Source of the DNA: Melieria omissa
Lineage: Eukaryota; Arthropoda; Insecta; Diptera; Ulidiidae
Reading direction: 5' to 3'
Length of the DNA: 64,000 nucleotides
Assembly (NCBI GenBank): GCA_963971225.1
Contig: OZ020270.1
Coordinates: 30,069,123 to 30,133,122 of the forward strand
The position numbers and the translations under genes were made by a program. Each line of letters starts with the position of its first letter. Within the stretch, counting starts at the first letter, position 1. This document shows, piece by piece, positions 1-9,521 of the stretch. The notes under the pieces are model-generated. The model searched no databases. It saw only the letters and a program-made list of their open reading frames with translations, and had not been told where the DNA came from.

Positions 1-330
1 AAGCGGGCGGAACTGGAGGAAATTCACCGGTTTATAAGGGGCCGCACCCAACTGGTCAGCGATAAGGCGAAAGCCAGATACGATCTACGGGCCAACTCAG
101 CAGGGTTCCAAGAAGGCGATTTGGTAATGCTCTACAACCCGCAGCGGAGGAAAGGTTTGTCTCCAAAACTTCAAGCGTCGTGGGAAGGACCGTACGAAGT
201 CGTGACTAGGATTAACGACGTGGTGTACAGGATTCAACGTTGCAGCAATAGAGGCGCTAAGCTCCATTTGGAGCGCCTGGCGCCTTATCACAGCGGAGCC
301 TCGGCACTTGTTCGGGACGAACAAGTCTAA
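1..330 (+). CDS. pol: Family A pol, integrase C-terminus (partial, copy A1)
   Basis: The frame is open from the first base and ends at a TAA just before the LTR. It encodes the last ~109 residues of a Ty3/gypsy Pol: the linker and chromodomain-like tail that follow the integrase core, including the motif GDLVMLYNPQRRKGLSPKL. The same tail is read in full in the copies at 9522-11863 and 23435-25144. Compared with them, three residues are missing (an in-frame 9-bp deletion near 262). The rest of the element lies upstream of the window. The identification is firm because several longer copies are present. Confidence 0.85.
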   Translation, partial: KRAELEEIHRFIRGRTQLVSDKAKARYDLRANSAGFQEGDLVMLYNPQRRKGLSPKLQASWEGPYEVVTRINDVVYRIQRCSNRGAKLHLERLAPYHSGASALVRDEQV

Positions 331-341
331 GTGGTGGGCAG

Positions 342-733
342 TGTAACGATAAGACAGTCGTCGCTGTGCAAAGCAACCCTGTCGCTACGCGCCGATACCA
401 TTACTTTGAGCGATGGCCATTACTTTGAAGAATAAAATTGTAATCATTTCCTCACAATAAACGTGTTTTTTCAAAAATAATTACCGGTTTCATAGGTTAC
501 ATAGGTAAAAGGCAGCCGGGTGCAGCGCAGCAGTCAGTCTGATTTTGACTAGTGAATGTGCCACACGGAGCAATTAAGCAAATAATTAAGTGTAAAGACA
601 GTGAAATGTAAAAGTGTGAAATAAAGTGATTGTTGGTTCTTATTGACTGCGTTTGGATAGTTAAAGTTGTTTGATTTTCAAATTGCTCAATCCAGTGATA
701 CGTAACAGCCCACTAGACCTATTATTCGTAACA
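342..733 (+). repeat. Family A LTR (3' LTR of copy A1)
   Basis: The 392-bp LTR begins TGTAACGATAAGACAG and ends ATTCGTAACA. It follows the pol stop after a short purine-rich stretch. It has fewer U3 repeat units than other copies. The right flank is ATAC, close to the ATAT duplicated by other copies of this family. Beyond the LTR the protease region of element B starts in mid-gene, so A1 inserted into B. Confidence 0.85.
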
Positions 734-825
734 ATACAATGAAAACCTGAAAGGGATAAAAGAAATTGAAAAACCATTTAAGGTTCTATCCATCCATGCA
801 ACCACTGAGATAAAGAAAAATGTTT

Positions 826-1338
826 AGTGAATATTTTCGGGAAAAATTCAACCTTCTTTCTTCTTTCCGGCTTAAAGACATTTGATGGCATTATCGGCTT
901 CGATTTTTTGAAAGAAATCGGTGCGAACTCGGACTTAAAGACCGGATTTTTACACTATAATGGCGGTAAAGAGCATTTAAAATATTATGACTGTAAAAAC
1001 ATAAATAATGTGATGGCTCATGAAAATAATTCTAATGAGTCAAGTAAGGGTGAACGCATTACAAACATTCTAAAAAAACACTCTAAGGGTTTCGCAAGCC
1101 CGAACGAAGCATTACCATTCAATACAAATGTAGTTGCTACAAGAAGAACTACAGATTTTTATTTATTTTAGAGCATACCCTTACCCAATAGCAGCTTCAG
1201 AATTTGTAAATAAAGAAATTTCTAACTTGTTGCGAGATGGTATCATTCGCCAGTCGTGGTCACCATACAACAATCCCATATGGGTTGTCGACAAGAAAGG
1301 ATTAGATGAAAATGGCCAAAATAAGATGCGTATGTTAA
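826..1338 (+). pseudogene. pol: Element B protease end and RT start
   Basis: 827-1130 encodes the C-terminal half of a retroviral-type aspartic protease, with the motif FDGIIGFDFLKEIG typical of gypsy-group proteases. The catalytic DTG/DSG lies outside, beyond the A1 insertion. After a frameshift near 1140 the frame gives the RT N-terminus (YPYPIAASEFVNKEI, then SPYNNPIWVVDKK). The gene stops at the TTAA where the MITE sits. This is an old, non-functional copy. Confidence 0.75.
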
Positions 1339-2065
1339 GGGGATCCTCTACTCTCGCGGTTTCGAAAAATCGATTTTTTTTTTTGCATAATTTCAATCTA
1401 TATGTATCTGAGAATACGCCACAGAAAGGATTCCGTGAAAATCACATTTCTTTGCATGTTGCTGGGAACCGAAAGGTACCCGTCCCCTGCCGTTTTCGAG
1501 AAACTAATTTATCTTTAAACGCGTTTTCCCGAAAGTAGTGCTTTTTTTGCTGCCGAGTAAGACTTTTTATAAAAGCATTAGTCCGATTTCGACATTGTTT
1601 TTTTTAAATTGTTCAGAAAACATATCGCTATGTTTTCCCGAGTACGATTTTCAAAATTTTATTTTGTTCCGTTTTTATAGCGCCTATAGGTCAAAAAAAG
1701 AGGTGAAAATTGGAATTTTTACAACTTGTTGCATAACTTTTACACAGTGCAAAATACAAAAATTCTGTCTCGGGAAAACATAGTCAACGTTACTATGATT
1801 GTAACGAATATCAATTTTCTGATTTCAGATCACCCCATTGGCCACAACTTTGCTTAAGCGGGACCATTGCAGTTTTAAAATCCATGTCATCAATGACATT
1901 TCAAGGTCGCTGGAGTTTTTTTTTCTTCTTCAAAAATGAAACTTTACAGTCAAAACATGTATTTCTAAAAATTAAAAAAAAAATTTTTATTGTATGCAGT
2001 AGATCTTTCGTAATTAATTCCCCAAATAACAGCTCAATTTCTTGCCTGAAGAGTAGAAGACCCCC
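1339..2065. mobile_element. TTAA-flanked MITE (piggyBac-like), copy 1
   Basis: This 727-bp insert has a TTAA on both sides (1335-1338 and 2066-2069), the target duplication typical of piggyBac-type elements. Its inverted ends are GGGGATCCTCTACTCT and GGGGGTCTTCTACTCT, with two mismatches in 16 bp. The RT frame of element B resumes directly after the second TTAA. There is no transposase, so it is non-autonomous. It shares an end-proximal CGAAAAATCG, T-run, GCATAA block with the 730-bp insert at 54811-55540. Other superfamilies that duplicate TTAA (Sola3, Kolobok) cannot be excluded. Confidence 0.8.
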
Positions 2066-2069
2066 TTAA

Positions 2070-2530
2070 TTGATTTTCGAAAATTAAACAATAAGACAGT
2101 TCCTGATAAGTATCCAATCCCGGACACGTCTGTTATATTAGCAAATATGGGGAAATCAACATTCTTTACAACTCTTGATTTGAAATCTGGGTTCCACCAG
2201 ATCAAATTAGCCGAAAAAGATAGAGAAAAGACAGCATTCTCCGTAAATAATGAGAAATATGAATTTTGTAGACTTCCATTTGGTTTGAAGAATGCTCCTG
2301 GAATTTTTCAGAGAGCAATTGACGACGTCTTAAGGAACAAAATAGGGAAATGCTGCCACGTTTACATCGATGATGTAATTATATTCTCAAATAGTGAAGA
2401 ACAACACTATGAAGATATTGAATGAATTTTAGCCAGGCTTTACGAAGCAAATATGCGCGTTTCAATAGAAAAATCCAAATTTTTTAAAGGAGAGGTTGAG
2501 TTTCTTGGATTTGTAGTATCTAAGGAAGGA
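2070..2530 (+). pseudogene. pol: Element B reverse transcriptase, palm
   Basis: Open frame with the RT motifs TFFTTLDLKSGFHQI, CRLPFGLKNAPGIFQR and the catalytic YIDD (VYIDDVIIFS, about 2360-2390). A TGA at about 2422 breaks the frame, and the palm-to-thumb part continues in the same sense to the SINE at 2531. It continues after the SINE at 2811. Confidence 0.8.
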
Positions 2531-2810
2531 GAGCGACGCAAGTTCGAATACTGCATGTAGTAACACCTAAAATAACGGGAAACTCGTTTTCTCTTTCCGT
2601 GGCTGTCCTCTCAGCTGGAAATGGCAAACCTCTGAGAGTAAAAATTACCTATGAAAAAGCTCCCAACCTGCCGTTCGGAACCGGCATAAAACTGTAGGTC
2701 CCTTCCACCCGCGTACTAATTCACACGCACAACACGGGTGGCTGCGGGAAGCTAGGCCTTAGTCTCGCGTAAGCGGGCTGTCGTGCCAATCAATTAATTA
2801 TTAATTAATT
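2531..2810 (+). mobile_element. tRNA-derived SINE, 5'-truncated copy
   Basis: This 280-bp insert is flanked by a perfect 9-bp duplication, AAGGAAGGA (2522-2530 and 2811-2819), inside the RT of element B. Two longer copies lie on the minus strand at 44165-44505 and 46984-47312. This copy starts in the B box (near 2541) and lacks the A box. It ends in repeats of ATTAATT, the tail of the family. LINE-type duplication and variable 5' truncation are as expected of a SINE. Confidence 0.85.
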
Positions 2811-2991
2811 AAGGAAGGAATAAAAACATGCCCTGACAAAGTTAAGGATATAATTAATCATAAGCTACCTACCAATCTTCGGGGTCTTCGATCATTTTTA
2901 GGGTTATCAGGCTACTGTAGAAGATTCATTAAGGACTACGCCGCTATAGTGAAACCACTTACAAAATATTTAAGGGGAGAGAATGGCCAAA
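2811..2991 (+). pseudogene. pol: Element B RT thumb
   Basis: A short coding stretch after the SINE with the RT thumb motif LRGLRSFLGLSGYCRRFIKDYA and the start of the RNase H linker (KPLTKYLRGENG). It ends at the GAATGGCCAAA duplicated by the RTE LINE and continues at 6268. Confidence 0.8.
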
Positions 2992-5900
2992 GGAAGGAAG
3001 AAGGGAGGGAGCGGACATACAAGGTAAAGTCTCTGATTGCGTTCAACCTGGCGAACGCCAGAACGATCCTTGTCCCTGTCCAATCCAAGCTGATGCACAG
3101 CCTCCGCGCGGCCCTTCTGGATAGCTATTTGGCATCCGCTGAATAGTGAACTAATGTGTGCAGCGAGTCCTATCCCCAGGACTTAAAATTTGGGTTGTGC
3201 GCAGGGTTTGGTGCCCGCCACGGAAAACCAAATACCAATGAAAGCCAAAAAGCAAGCCTCGGAAGGAACCCACAATGTTGACGACCACAGCAAACGATTC
3301 AAGGACCATGATTTGAGGATATGCACCTGGAATGTCCGGACCCTCTATAGGGAAGGTGCCTCTATCCAACTGGCGGAAGCCCTCACGAAATGTAAGGCTG
3401 ACATCACCGCCATCCAGGAAATGCGATGGACAGGACAAGGTTGCTCTAAGCGAGCAGACTGCGATATCTACTACAGCTGCCATGCGGAGAAGCGCGAATT
3501 TGGCTGCGGATTTGTGGTCAGCAAGAGACTTCGCCACCACGTCTCTCGGTTCACTCCGGTGAACGAACGGCTGGCTTCGATCCGCATCAAAGCTAAATAC
3601 TTTAGCATCAGCCTGATTTGCGCGCACGCCCCGACGGAAGAGAAGGACGATGCGACCAAGGATGCCTTCTATGCGAAGCTCGAGGACGTCTACGACAGGT
3701 GCCCGGCCCATGACGTCAAAATTGTCCTCGGGGACTTCAACGCAAAGGTCGGGCGAGAAGGCGTCTTTGGCCCCACAGTCGGGCAGTTCAGCCTCCATGG
3801 GACCACTTCGAACAACGGTCTGAGGCTGATCGATTTCGCCGCGGCACGAAACATGGTAGTTAGTAGCACCAGATTCCAGCACCTCGATATCCACAAGGCC
3901 ACCTGGTTATCCCCCGATCAATCCACACGCAACCAGATTGATCACATTGTGATTGATGGAAGGCATGCTTCTAGCATTCTAGATGTGCGCACGTTCCGAG
4001 GACCCAACATCGACTCGGACCACTACCTTGTTGCAGCCAAGGTACGCATGCGTCTTTGCGCAGCGAAGACCGCACAACCTAGTTTGCGAAGAAAGCTGGA
4101 CATCAGTAAGCTGCGATCACAAGGGGTAGCCGAAGCCTACTCCGCTCAACTCTCCAACCAGCTCGGTCGCTCCCCCTCTCCACCTGATGACATCGGCGGA
4201 TTATGGGCTCACTTATCCCACTCTATGCGCGCCGCCGCAGAAAATGTCCTTGGTTTTCGACGCCCACCACCAAAAAACCAATGGTACGATGAAGAGTGTC
4301 GCGCAGCCACTGCAGTGAAGAATGCTGCATACAAGAAGACCCTGCAGTCGGCCGCCACGCGAGCCATGACAGAAAAATACCGGGAGGAGAGGAAGAAAGA
4401 GAGGTGCCTTTTTAGACGCAAGAAACGGGAGCAAGAAAGGCGCGAGCGTGAGGAAATCGAGGAGTGCAGGAGCAGGAATGACGCCCGAAAATTCTTCCAA
4501 AAAGTTAAGCGTCTTACGGAAGGATTTAAGCCTGGGGCATCTTCTTGCAGAGACGAAAACGGGGATCTGGTTACGGATGCGCAGGGTGTGCTGAGGTTGT
4601 GGAAGGAGCACTTCACCAAGCTGCTCGCAGGCGACGAAAGGAACAATTCCGCCAGTGGTGAAGATGTCCAGATGGCACCAATCGACGACGACGGTGTGGA
4701 TGTGCCACCGCCCAGCCATGACGAGGTCCGGGTCGCTATCCAGCGACTCAAGAACAACAAAGCTGCAGGGCCGGATGGGCTACCAGCTGAATTGTTCAAG
4801 GCCGGCGGCGGTGAGCTGATTGGGTGCATGCATCAGCTCATTTGCAAAATATGGCTGGAGGAACGAATGCCCAACGATTGGAACCTCAGTGCCCTTTGTC
4901 CTGTGCTGAAGAAAGGCGACCCAACAATATGCGCCAACTACAGGGGTATCAGCCTACTTCCCATTGCATACAAGGTCCTGACGAGCGTATTATGTGAAAG
5001 ACTAAAGCCATTCGCCAAGGCGCTGATTGGACCTTATCAGTGCGGCTTTAGACCTGGTAAGTCCACCATCGACCAGATATTCACTCTACGCCAAATCCTG
5101 GAGAAGACCCATGAGAACCAAATCGATACACACCATCTCTTCATCGATTACAAGGCAGCATTCGATAGCCCGATAAGGGATCGCCTATATGCCGCATTGT
5201 CTGAACTTGGTATCCCTGCAAAGCTCGTGAGACTTTGCAGAGCGACGTTGAGCAATACGCGCAGCTCCGTCAAGGTTGGAAGTGACCTCTCCGACCCCTT
5301 TGATACCGTTCGAGGTTTCAGACAGGGTGATCCTTTGTCCTGCGACCTCTTCAACTTCACCATGGAGAGTGTTCTGCGCAAGGCCGGTGTACATCGTAAT
5401 GGCACAATTTTCAACAAAAGTGTCCAGCTCCTTGCTTACGCTGATGATATTGATGTCATCGGACGTAACAAGCGAGATGTCACCGCTGCCTTTGCGGCTA
5501 TCGAAAGAGAATCTGCCAAAATGGGTCTGGTGGTAAATGAGGGCAAGACGAAGTATATGCTGTCTACACGCAGGGACTCGCAGCGGCTAGGGTCTCACGT
5601 CGAGGCCGACAGGTATGCTTTTGAAGTTGTCAAGGAATTCGTCTACCTTGGCACCGCCATCAACAGCAGCAATGATGTCAGTCTGGAGATAAAGCGAAGG
5701 ATAACTCTTGCCAACAGGTGCTACTACGGTCTCGGTAGGCAATTGAGAAGTAGAGACCTCTCTCGACCGACAAAACTTTCACTCTATAGGACGCTTATCT
5801 TGCCCGTGCTCCTCTATGGCGCTGAAGCATGGACAATGACACGAAACGACATAGCGGCCCTTGGAGTGTTCGAGAGGAAGGTGCTTCGCAAAATCTTCGG

Positions 5901-6267
5901 CCCTGTTCGGGTTGGTGACGACTATCGCATACGAACCAATAACGAGCTGTATGAGCTGTATTAGGACATGGACGTAGCGCAGCGAATTAACATCCAGCGG
6001 CTACGCTGGCTCGGTCATGTCTGCCGCATGGACGACGAAGCTCCGGCGAAAAAGGTATTCGATGCGATGGTTGGAGGTCGACGGCGAAGAGGGAGGCCGT
6101 GTCTCCGGTGGAAGGACCAAGTGGAAGAGGCCCTGGTATCTCTTGGTGTGACCAACTGGAGAAGGCGCGCGCGAAGCAGAGGCGCCTGGAGAGAAGTTTT
6201 GCGGCAGGCCGTAACCCGATAACGGGTTGTTATGGCCAGTTAAGTAAGTAAGTAAGTAAGTAAGTAA
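2992..6267 (+). mobile_element. RTE-clade non-LTR retrotransposon, nearly full length
   Basis: This 3.3-kb LINE is flanked by an 11-bp duplication, GAATGGCCAAA (2981-2991 and 6268-6278), and ends in a TAAG microsatellite of about seven units. It has one long ORF with endonuclease then reverse transcriptase and no separate gag. The single ORF, short 3' end and microsatellite tail fit the RTE/BovB-like clade. The clade call rests on architecture and remembered motifs, not on a tree. It inserted into element B. Confidence 0.85.
3238..6222 (+). pseudogene. RTE-type endonuclease-reverse transcriptase, one premature stop
   Basis: The first ATG in frame is at 3238. The product would be about 994 residues. 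The apurinic-type endonuclease occupies roughly residues 20-270, with RICTWNVRTL, the catalytic Glu in AIQEMRW, LGDFNAKVG and SDHYLV. The RT follows, with NNKAAGPDGLPAELFK, YRGISLLPIAYKVL, IDYKAAFD and the catalytic YADD (LLAYADDIDVIG, near 5435). The C-terminus carries RLRWLGHVCRMDD, typical of these LINE proteins. One in-frame TAG (5962-5964) splits off the last ~85 residues. Everything else is open, so this is a young copy. Long minus-strand frames here are shadows. Confidence 0.9.
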
Positions 6268-7222
6268 GAATGGCCAAATAGGGGCCAATATGTCAAAAAA
6301 TGTTAAAATTGATTTAGACAATGACGCATTATTAGCCTTTGAAAAAGTAAAGCGAATTTTATCCTCCGAAGACGTACTTCTTTTATACCCCGAACACACA
6401 AAACTTTTTGACGTAACAACCGACGCATCAGCGCACGCCATTGTTGCAGCATTATCACAGGGAGGTAGACCAATAACAATGATATCAAGAACGTTATCAT
6501 CCACGGAAGAGAACTATGCCACCAATGAAAGGGAACTTTTGGCAATTGTATGGGCACTTCAAAAGTTCCGAAATTATTTATATGGAATCAGACAATTAAA
6601 CATCTTCACTGACCATCAACCTCTGACCTTTGCGGTCTCAGATAGAAATCCCAACACAAAAATTAAACGTTGGAGGGCATTTGTCGAGGAATTTTCACCA
6701 AAACTTTTTTATAAACCAGGGAAAGATAACGTTGTTGCCGATGCATTATCTCGACAACACATAAATACCATAGAGCATGAAGAAGATTCGTCATCTGTCA
6801 CGATGCATGGTGAGGAATCCTCGTCGGAAATCATACCAACGGTTGATACCCCAGTGAATTTATTCCGAAATCAAATAATACTAGAGGAAGGAAACACCTT
6901 ATCAAAAGCAACAAAAATTATTTTTAAGTCAAAAATTAGACATACGATTACATTTAAAACATTACAGGACATTGTAGCAGTAATTGGGGAATGCATAAAT
7001 CCTGACGTCGTTAACGGTATCCTTTGCGATTTACCAATTTTAGGGAAAATTCAAAACGAAATTATGGGAAAATTTCCATCAGTAAAATTTCGTCATACAA
7101 CAAAACAAGTAGCTGATGTTTTCAACAATGATGATCAAGATGAAATATTAGCAATGGAACACAGCAGAGCACATCGCTCTATCCGGGAAAACATGAAACA
7201 GGTTATGAATGATTATTACTTT
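6268..7222 (+). pseudogene. pol: Element B RNase H and integrase zinc-binding start
   Basis: Open from the RTE duplication to the Harbinger-like insert. It encodes RNase H (VTTDASAHAIVAALSQ, the NERELLAIVWAL block, TDHQPLTF, KDNVVADALSR), then a long linker. The first half of the integrase HHCC domain follows (HSRAHRSI, then NDYYF). The Cys pair NCKICK lies after the insert at 8249. The frame is intact across about 310 residues. Confidence 0.85.
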
Positions 7223-8248
7223 GGGGCCGTTCAAGTATTACGTAAGCACTATGGAGGGGTGGGGGGGTCTTTGGTTTGCTTATTTTGGATGACATGGGGG
7301 TAGGGGAGTCTAGATGATGATTACGTCATCCGTAGTTATTTACTTTTTTACACGAATGGAAACCCTCACATTGTCTATGCTTGAAAACGAAACGCATTTT
7401 CGGGGATTCCCGCAACGTTTAGGCACTCGCTTCTTAAAAACGAAACGCATTTTCGGGGATTCCCGCAACGTTTAGGCACTCGCTTTAGAACCGATTCAGG
7501 GAATTACCGCGCGCTGTTCACTTGTCTAAATTTCCTCTGTCAGTGTATTGTTTCGTTTGGATACTATAGCGAGTAGACGTATTGTAAGCATAGCAAAGCA
7601 AGTTAATATTTGTGTTACCGTTGATTCCATTAGCCAAAGTTTAACGTTTAAATAAGATGTCGTTTCAAATAGACAAATCCAAGTTATACCAAAAATTGTT
7701 TGAAAGTTTTAAAAAATCTCATACAAGTACGAAAGTACAAAATGTACAAAAGTGCTGATGTGCATTATTCAAAATTTAGAGCACCATGATGTTGAATGGC
7801 TCGATGAGAACGACGTAGACATTCCAAAATCGGATGAAAGTGAGCAGACTCACAACACTGAGCAGCAATCCAAGCAATCCAATGTCATCGAAAACTTAGA
7901 ATCATGGATTCGGGTTTCATGGACTGAAGACTGTTAATTTGAATTTAATATGTGTACCAAAAATTTAAAATAAGTTTGTTATGTTCGTAAGATTATACTA
8001 TTTTTGTCCCTTACTCTATGTTGAGTACTGTATCAGTAAAATCTAATCTCTATCCTAAATCTATTTTCTTATTTTTAAAATTAGAATTATAACATTATAA
8101 TTATAATATAAAAAAAATACATTTTTAATTGAAAAATGTTTACGTAAGCATGGGGGAGGTAGTAAGAGCTTTGCTTACTTTTGCTGACAAGGGGGATGGG
8201 GGGTAAATAATTGTAATAAATCTGCTTACGTAATATTTGAACGGCCCC
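7223..8248. mobile_element. PIF/Harbinger-like TIR element, non-autonomous
   Basis: This 1,026-bp insert has 26-bp inverted ends (GGGGCCGTTCAARTATTACG, then TAAGCA) with one mismatch and a 3-bp duplication, TTT. The unoccupied site is visible in the paralogous copy of element B near 12108-12116, so the boundaries are exact. G-runs sit just inside both ends. A 53-bp tandem duplication lies at 7384-7485. No transposase is recognisable; short frames at 7657-7760 and 7752-7937 are unassigned. The superfamily is inferred from TSD length and terminal bases only. Confidence 0.75.
7384..7485. repeat. 53-bp tandem duplication inside the Harbinger-like element
   Basis: Two near-identical units containing CGAAACGCATTTTCGGGGAT start at 7388 and 7441. 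They lie upstream of the only ATG-initiated short frame (MSFQIDKSKLYQKLFESFKK, from 7657), so they could be promoter repeats; that is inference. Confidence 0.8.
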
Positions 8249-9080
8249 TTTCCACACATGCGAAGGAAGTTAAAAGGAATTGTGCCAAACTGTAAAATCT
8301 GCAAGTAGGCTAAATATCAGCGACGTCCACCTTACCCAGAAATAGGGAAAACCCCGATACGAACTCGTCCTGGAGAGATGCTACATATGGACATCTATTC
8401 CACTGGTAAACATCACATTTTAACTAGCATAGACAAATTTTCAAAATTTGCCATTGTTATTCCTATTAAATCAAGAGCCATTGTTGACGTTACACAGGGT
8501 CTACTTCACATTCTCAATTGCTTTGAGAACACGAAAAATGTAACCTTTGACAATGAAAAATCGTTAAATTCTCAAACAAGTCCCTTTCGAATGACCATTT
8601 TGGCGCGGACATTTTCACAACACCTCCTTTCCATAGCGCAACAAATGGACAGATAGAGAGATTCCATAGCACTCTGACCGAAATTGCTAGATGCACTAAG
8701 CTGGAGCAAGCTATAAACGATACTGAGGAGTTAATACTTCTTTCCAATTCGAAATACAATAGATCCATTCATTCGGTAACCGGCCTATTAATATGCGCCA
8801 TACCAACGGATCTTAAAACTGAAATAATAGCACGATTAATAAAAGCCCAGAAAAATGAATTGGAAAGGCACACAAAGATTTAATCCAGGGGACAAAGTCT
8901 ATCTTAGGACTAATAAAAGAATAGGTAATAAGTTTTCCAAGGTTTTCATAGAAAAAACGATACAAAAGGATCTAGGTCAACCGTCAAAAGTAACTTAAGG
9001 TAAAAAATAAAAACAAAAAATATTACTACTATAAATAAATTTAATATTTGTTTTTAATTTTTTACAGAGTATTATTATTA
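8249..9080 (+). pseudogene. pol: Element B integrase
   Basis: After the Harbinger-like insert the frame gives the rest of the HHCC domain (NCKICK) and then the integrase core (HMDIYSTGKHHILTSIDKFSKFAIVIP). The catalytic Asp region is at about 8390. The ATNGQIERFHSTLTE block with the catalytic Glu is near 8640. Frames shift several times, and 16 bp present in the other copy (around 12645) are missing near 8785. The rest, to 9080, is non-coding and T-rich. Confidence 0.75.
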
Positions 9081-9084
9081 ATAT

Positions 9085-9510
9085 TGTTACGAATACTAAG
9101 TCTAGTGGGCTGTTGCGTATCTCTGGATTGTGTAATTTGAAAATAAAACACAGTCAGTTTCTAAACGCAGACAATAAAATAAACCAACAGTCACTTTATT
9201 ATTCACAGTTTACACTTTACTGTTCGTACACTTAAGTATTTGCTTAATTATTCCGTGTGGCAACTTCACTTGTCAAAACCAGACTGACTCGCTGTACCGC
9301 ATCTGGCCACCTTTTATACTCTGTCCGGCCGTCGCGCAGATCGTTCTCGCACGTTGCCAGATTGGACTAGAAGTTTCCCTGATGACCGCGACCATCGTTG
9401 CCAGGTTGGGCTAAAAGTTACTATCGCGGCCGTCGTTGCCAGATTGGGTTATGGCACGGCACGTAGCGGCAGGGTTGCTTTGCACCGCGACAGACTGGCT
9501 CATCGTTACA
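9085..9510 (-). repeat. Family A LTR, reversed
   Basis: A 426-bp LTR on the minus strand (TGTTACGAATAC on the plus strand at its left end, CGTTACA at its right). Left flank ATAT (9081-9084) belongs to element B. It is joined to A pol sequence on its right. It is essentially identical to the LTR at 12963-13388. Confidence 0.9.
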
Positions 9511-9521
9511 CTGCCCACCAC

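Larger units (their letters stand above)
734..9080 (+). mobile_element. Element B: errantivirus-like Ty3/gypsy element, interrupted
   Basis: Fragments in the same orientation give, in order, the end of a protease, RT, RNase H, the zinc-binding start of integrase and the integrase core. They resemble the gypsy/17.6/297 group of insect endogenous retroviruses. The element is cut by a MITE (1339-2065), a SINE (2531-2810), an RTE LINE (2992-6267) and a Harbinger-like element (7223-8248), and ends against an A LTR at 9085. Target-site duplications at each insertion let the original order be followed. Several frameshifts make it non-functional. A T-rich tract ending in TTTTTACAG at about 9065 could be the env splice acceptor known in this group, but no env is left. 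Confidence 0.8.

Noticed and set aside
3151..3894. 247-codon frame on the minus strand
   Set aside because: Antisense shadow of the RTE endonuclease; no motif of its own, while the plus frame has all catalytic residues.
4209..4829. 206-codon minus-strand frame
   Set aside because: Shadow of the RTE RT linker; composition mirrors the Arg/Glu-rich plus frame.
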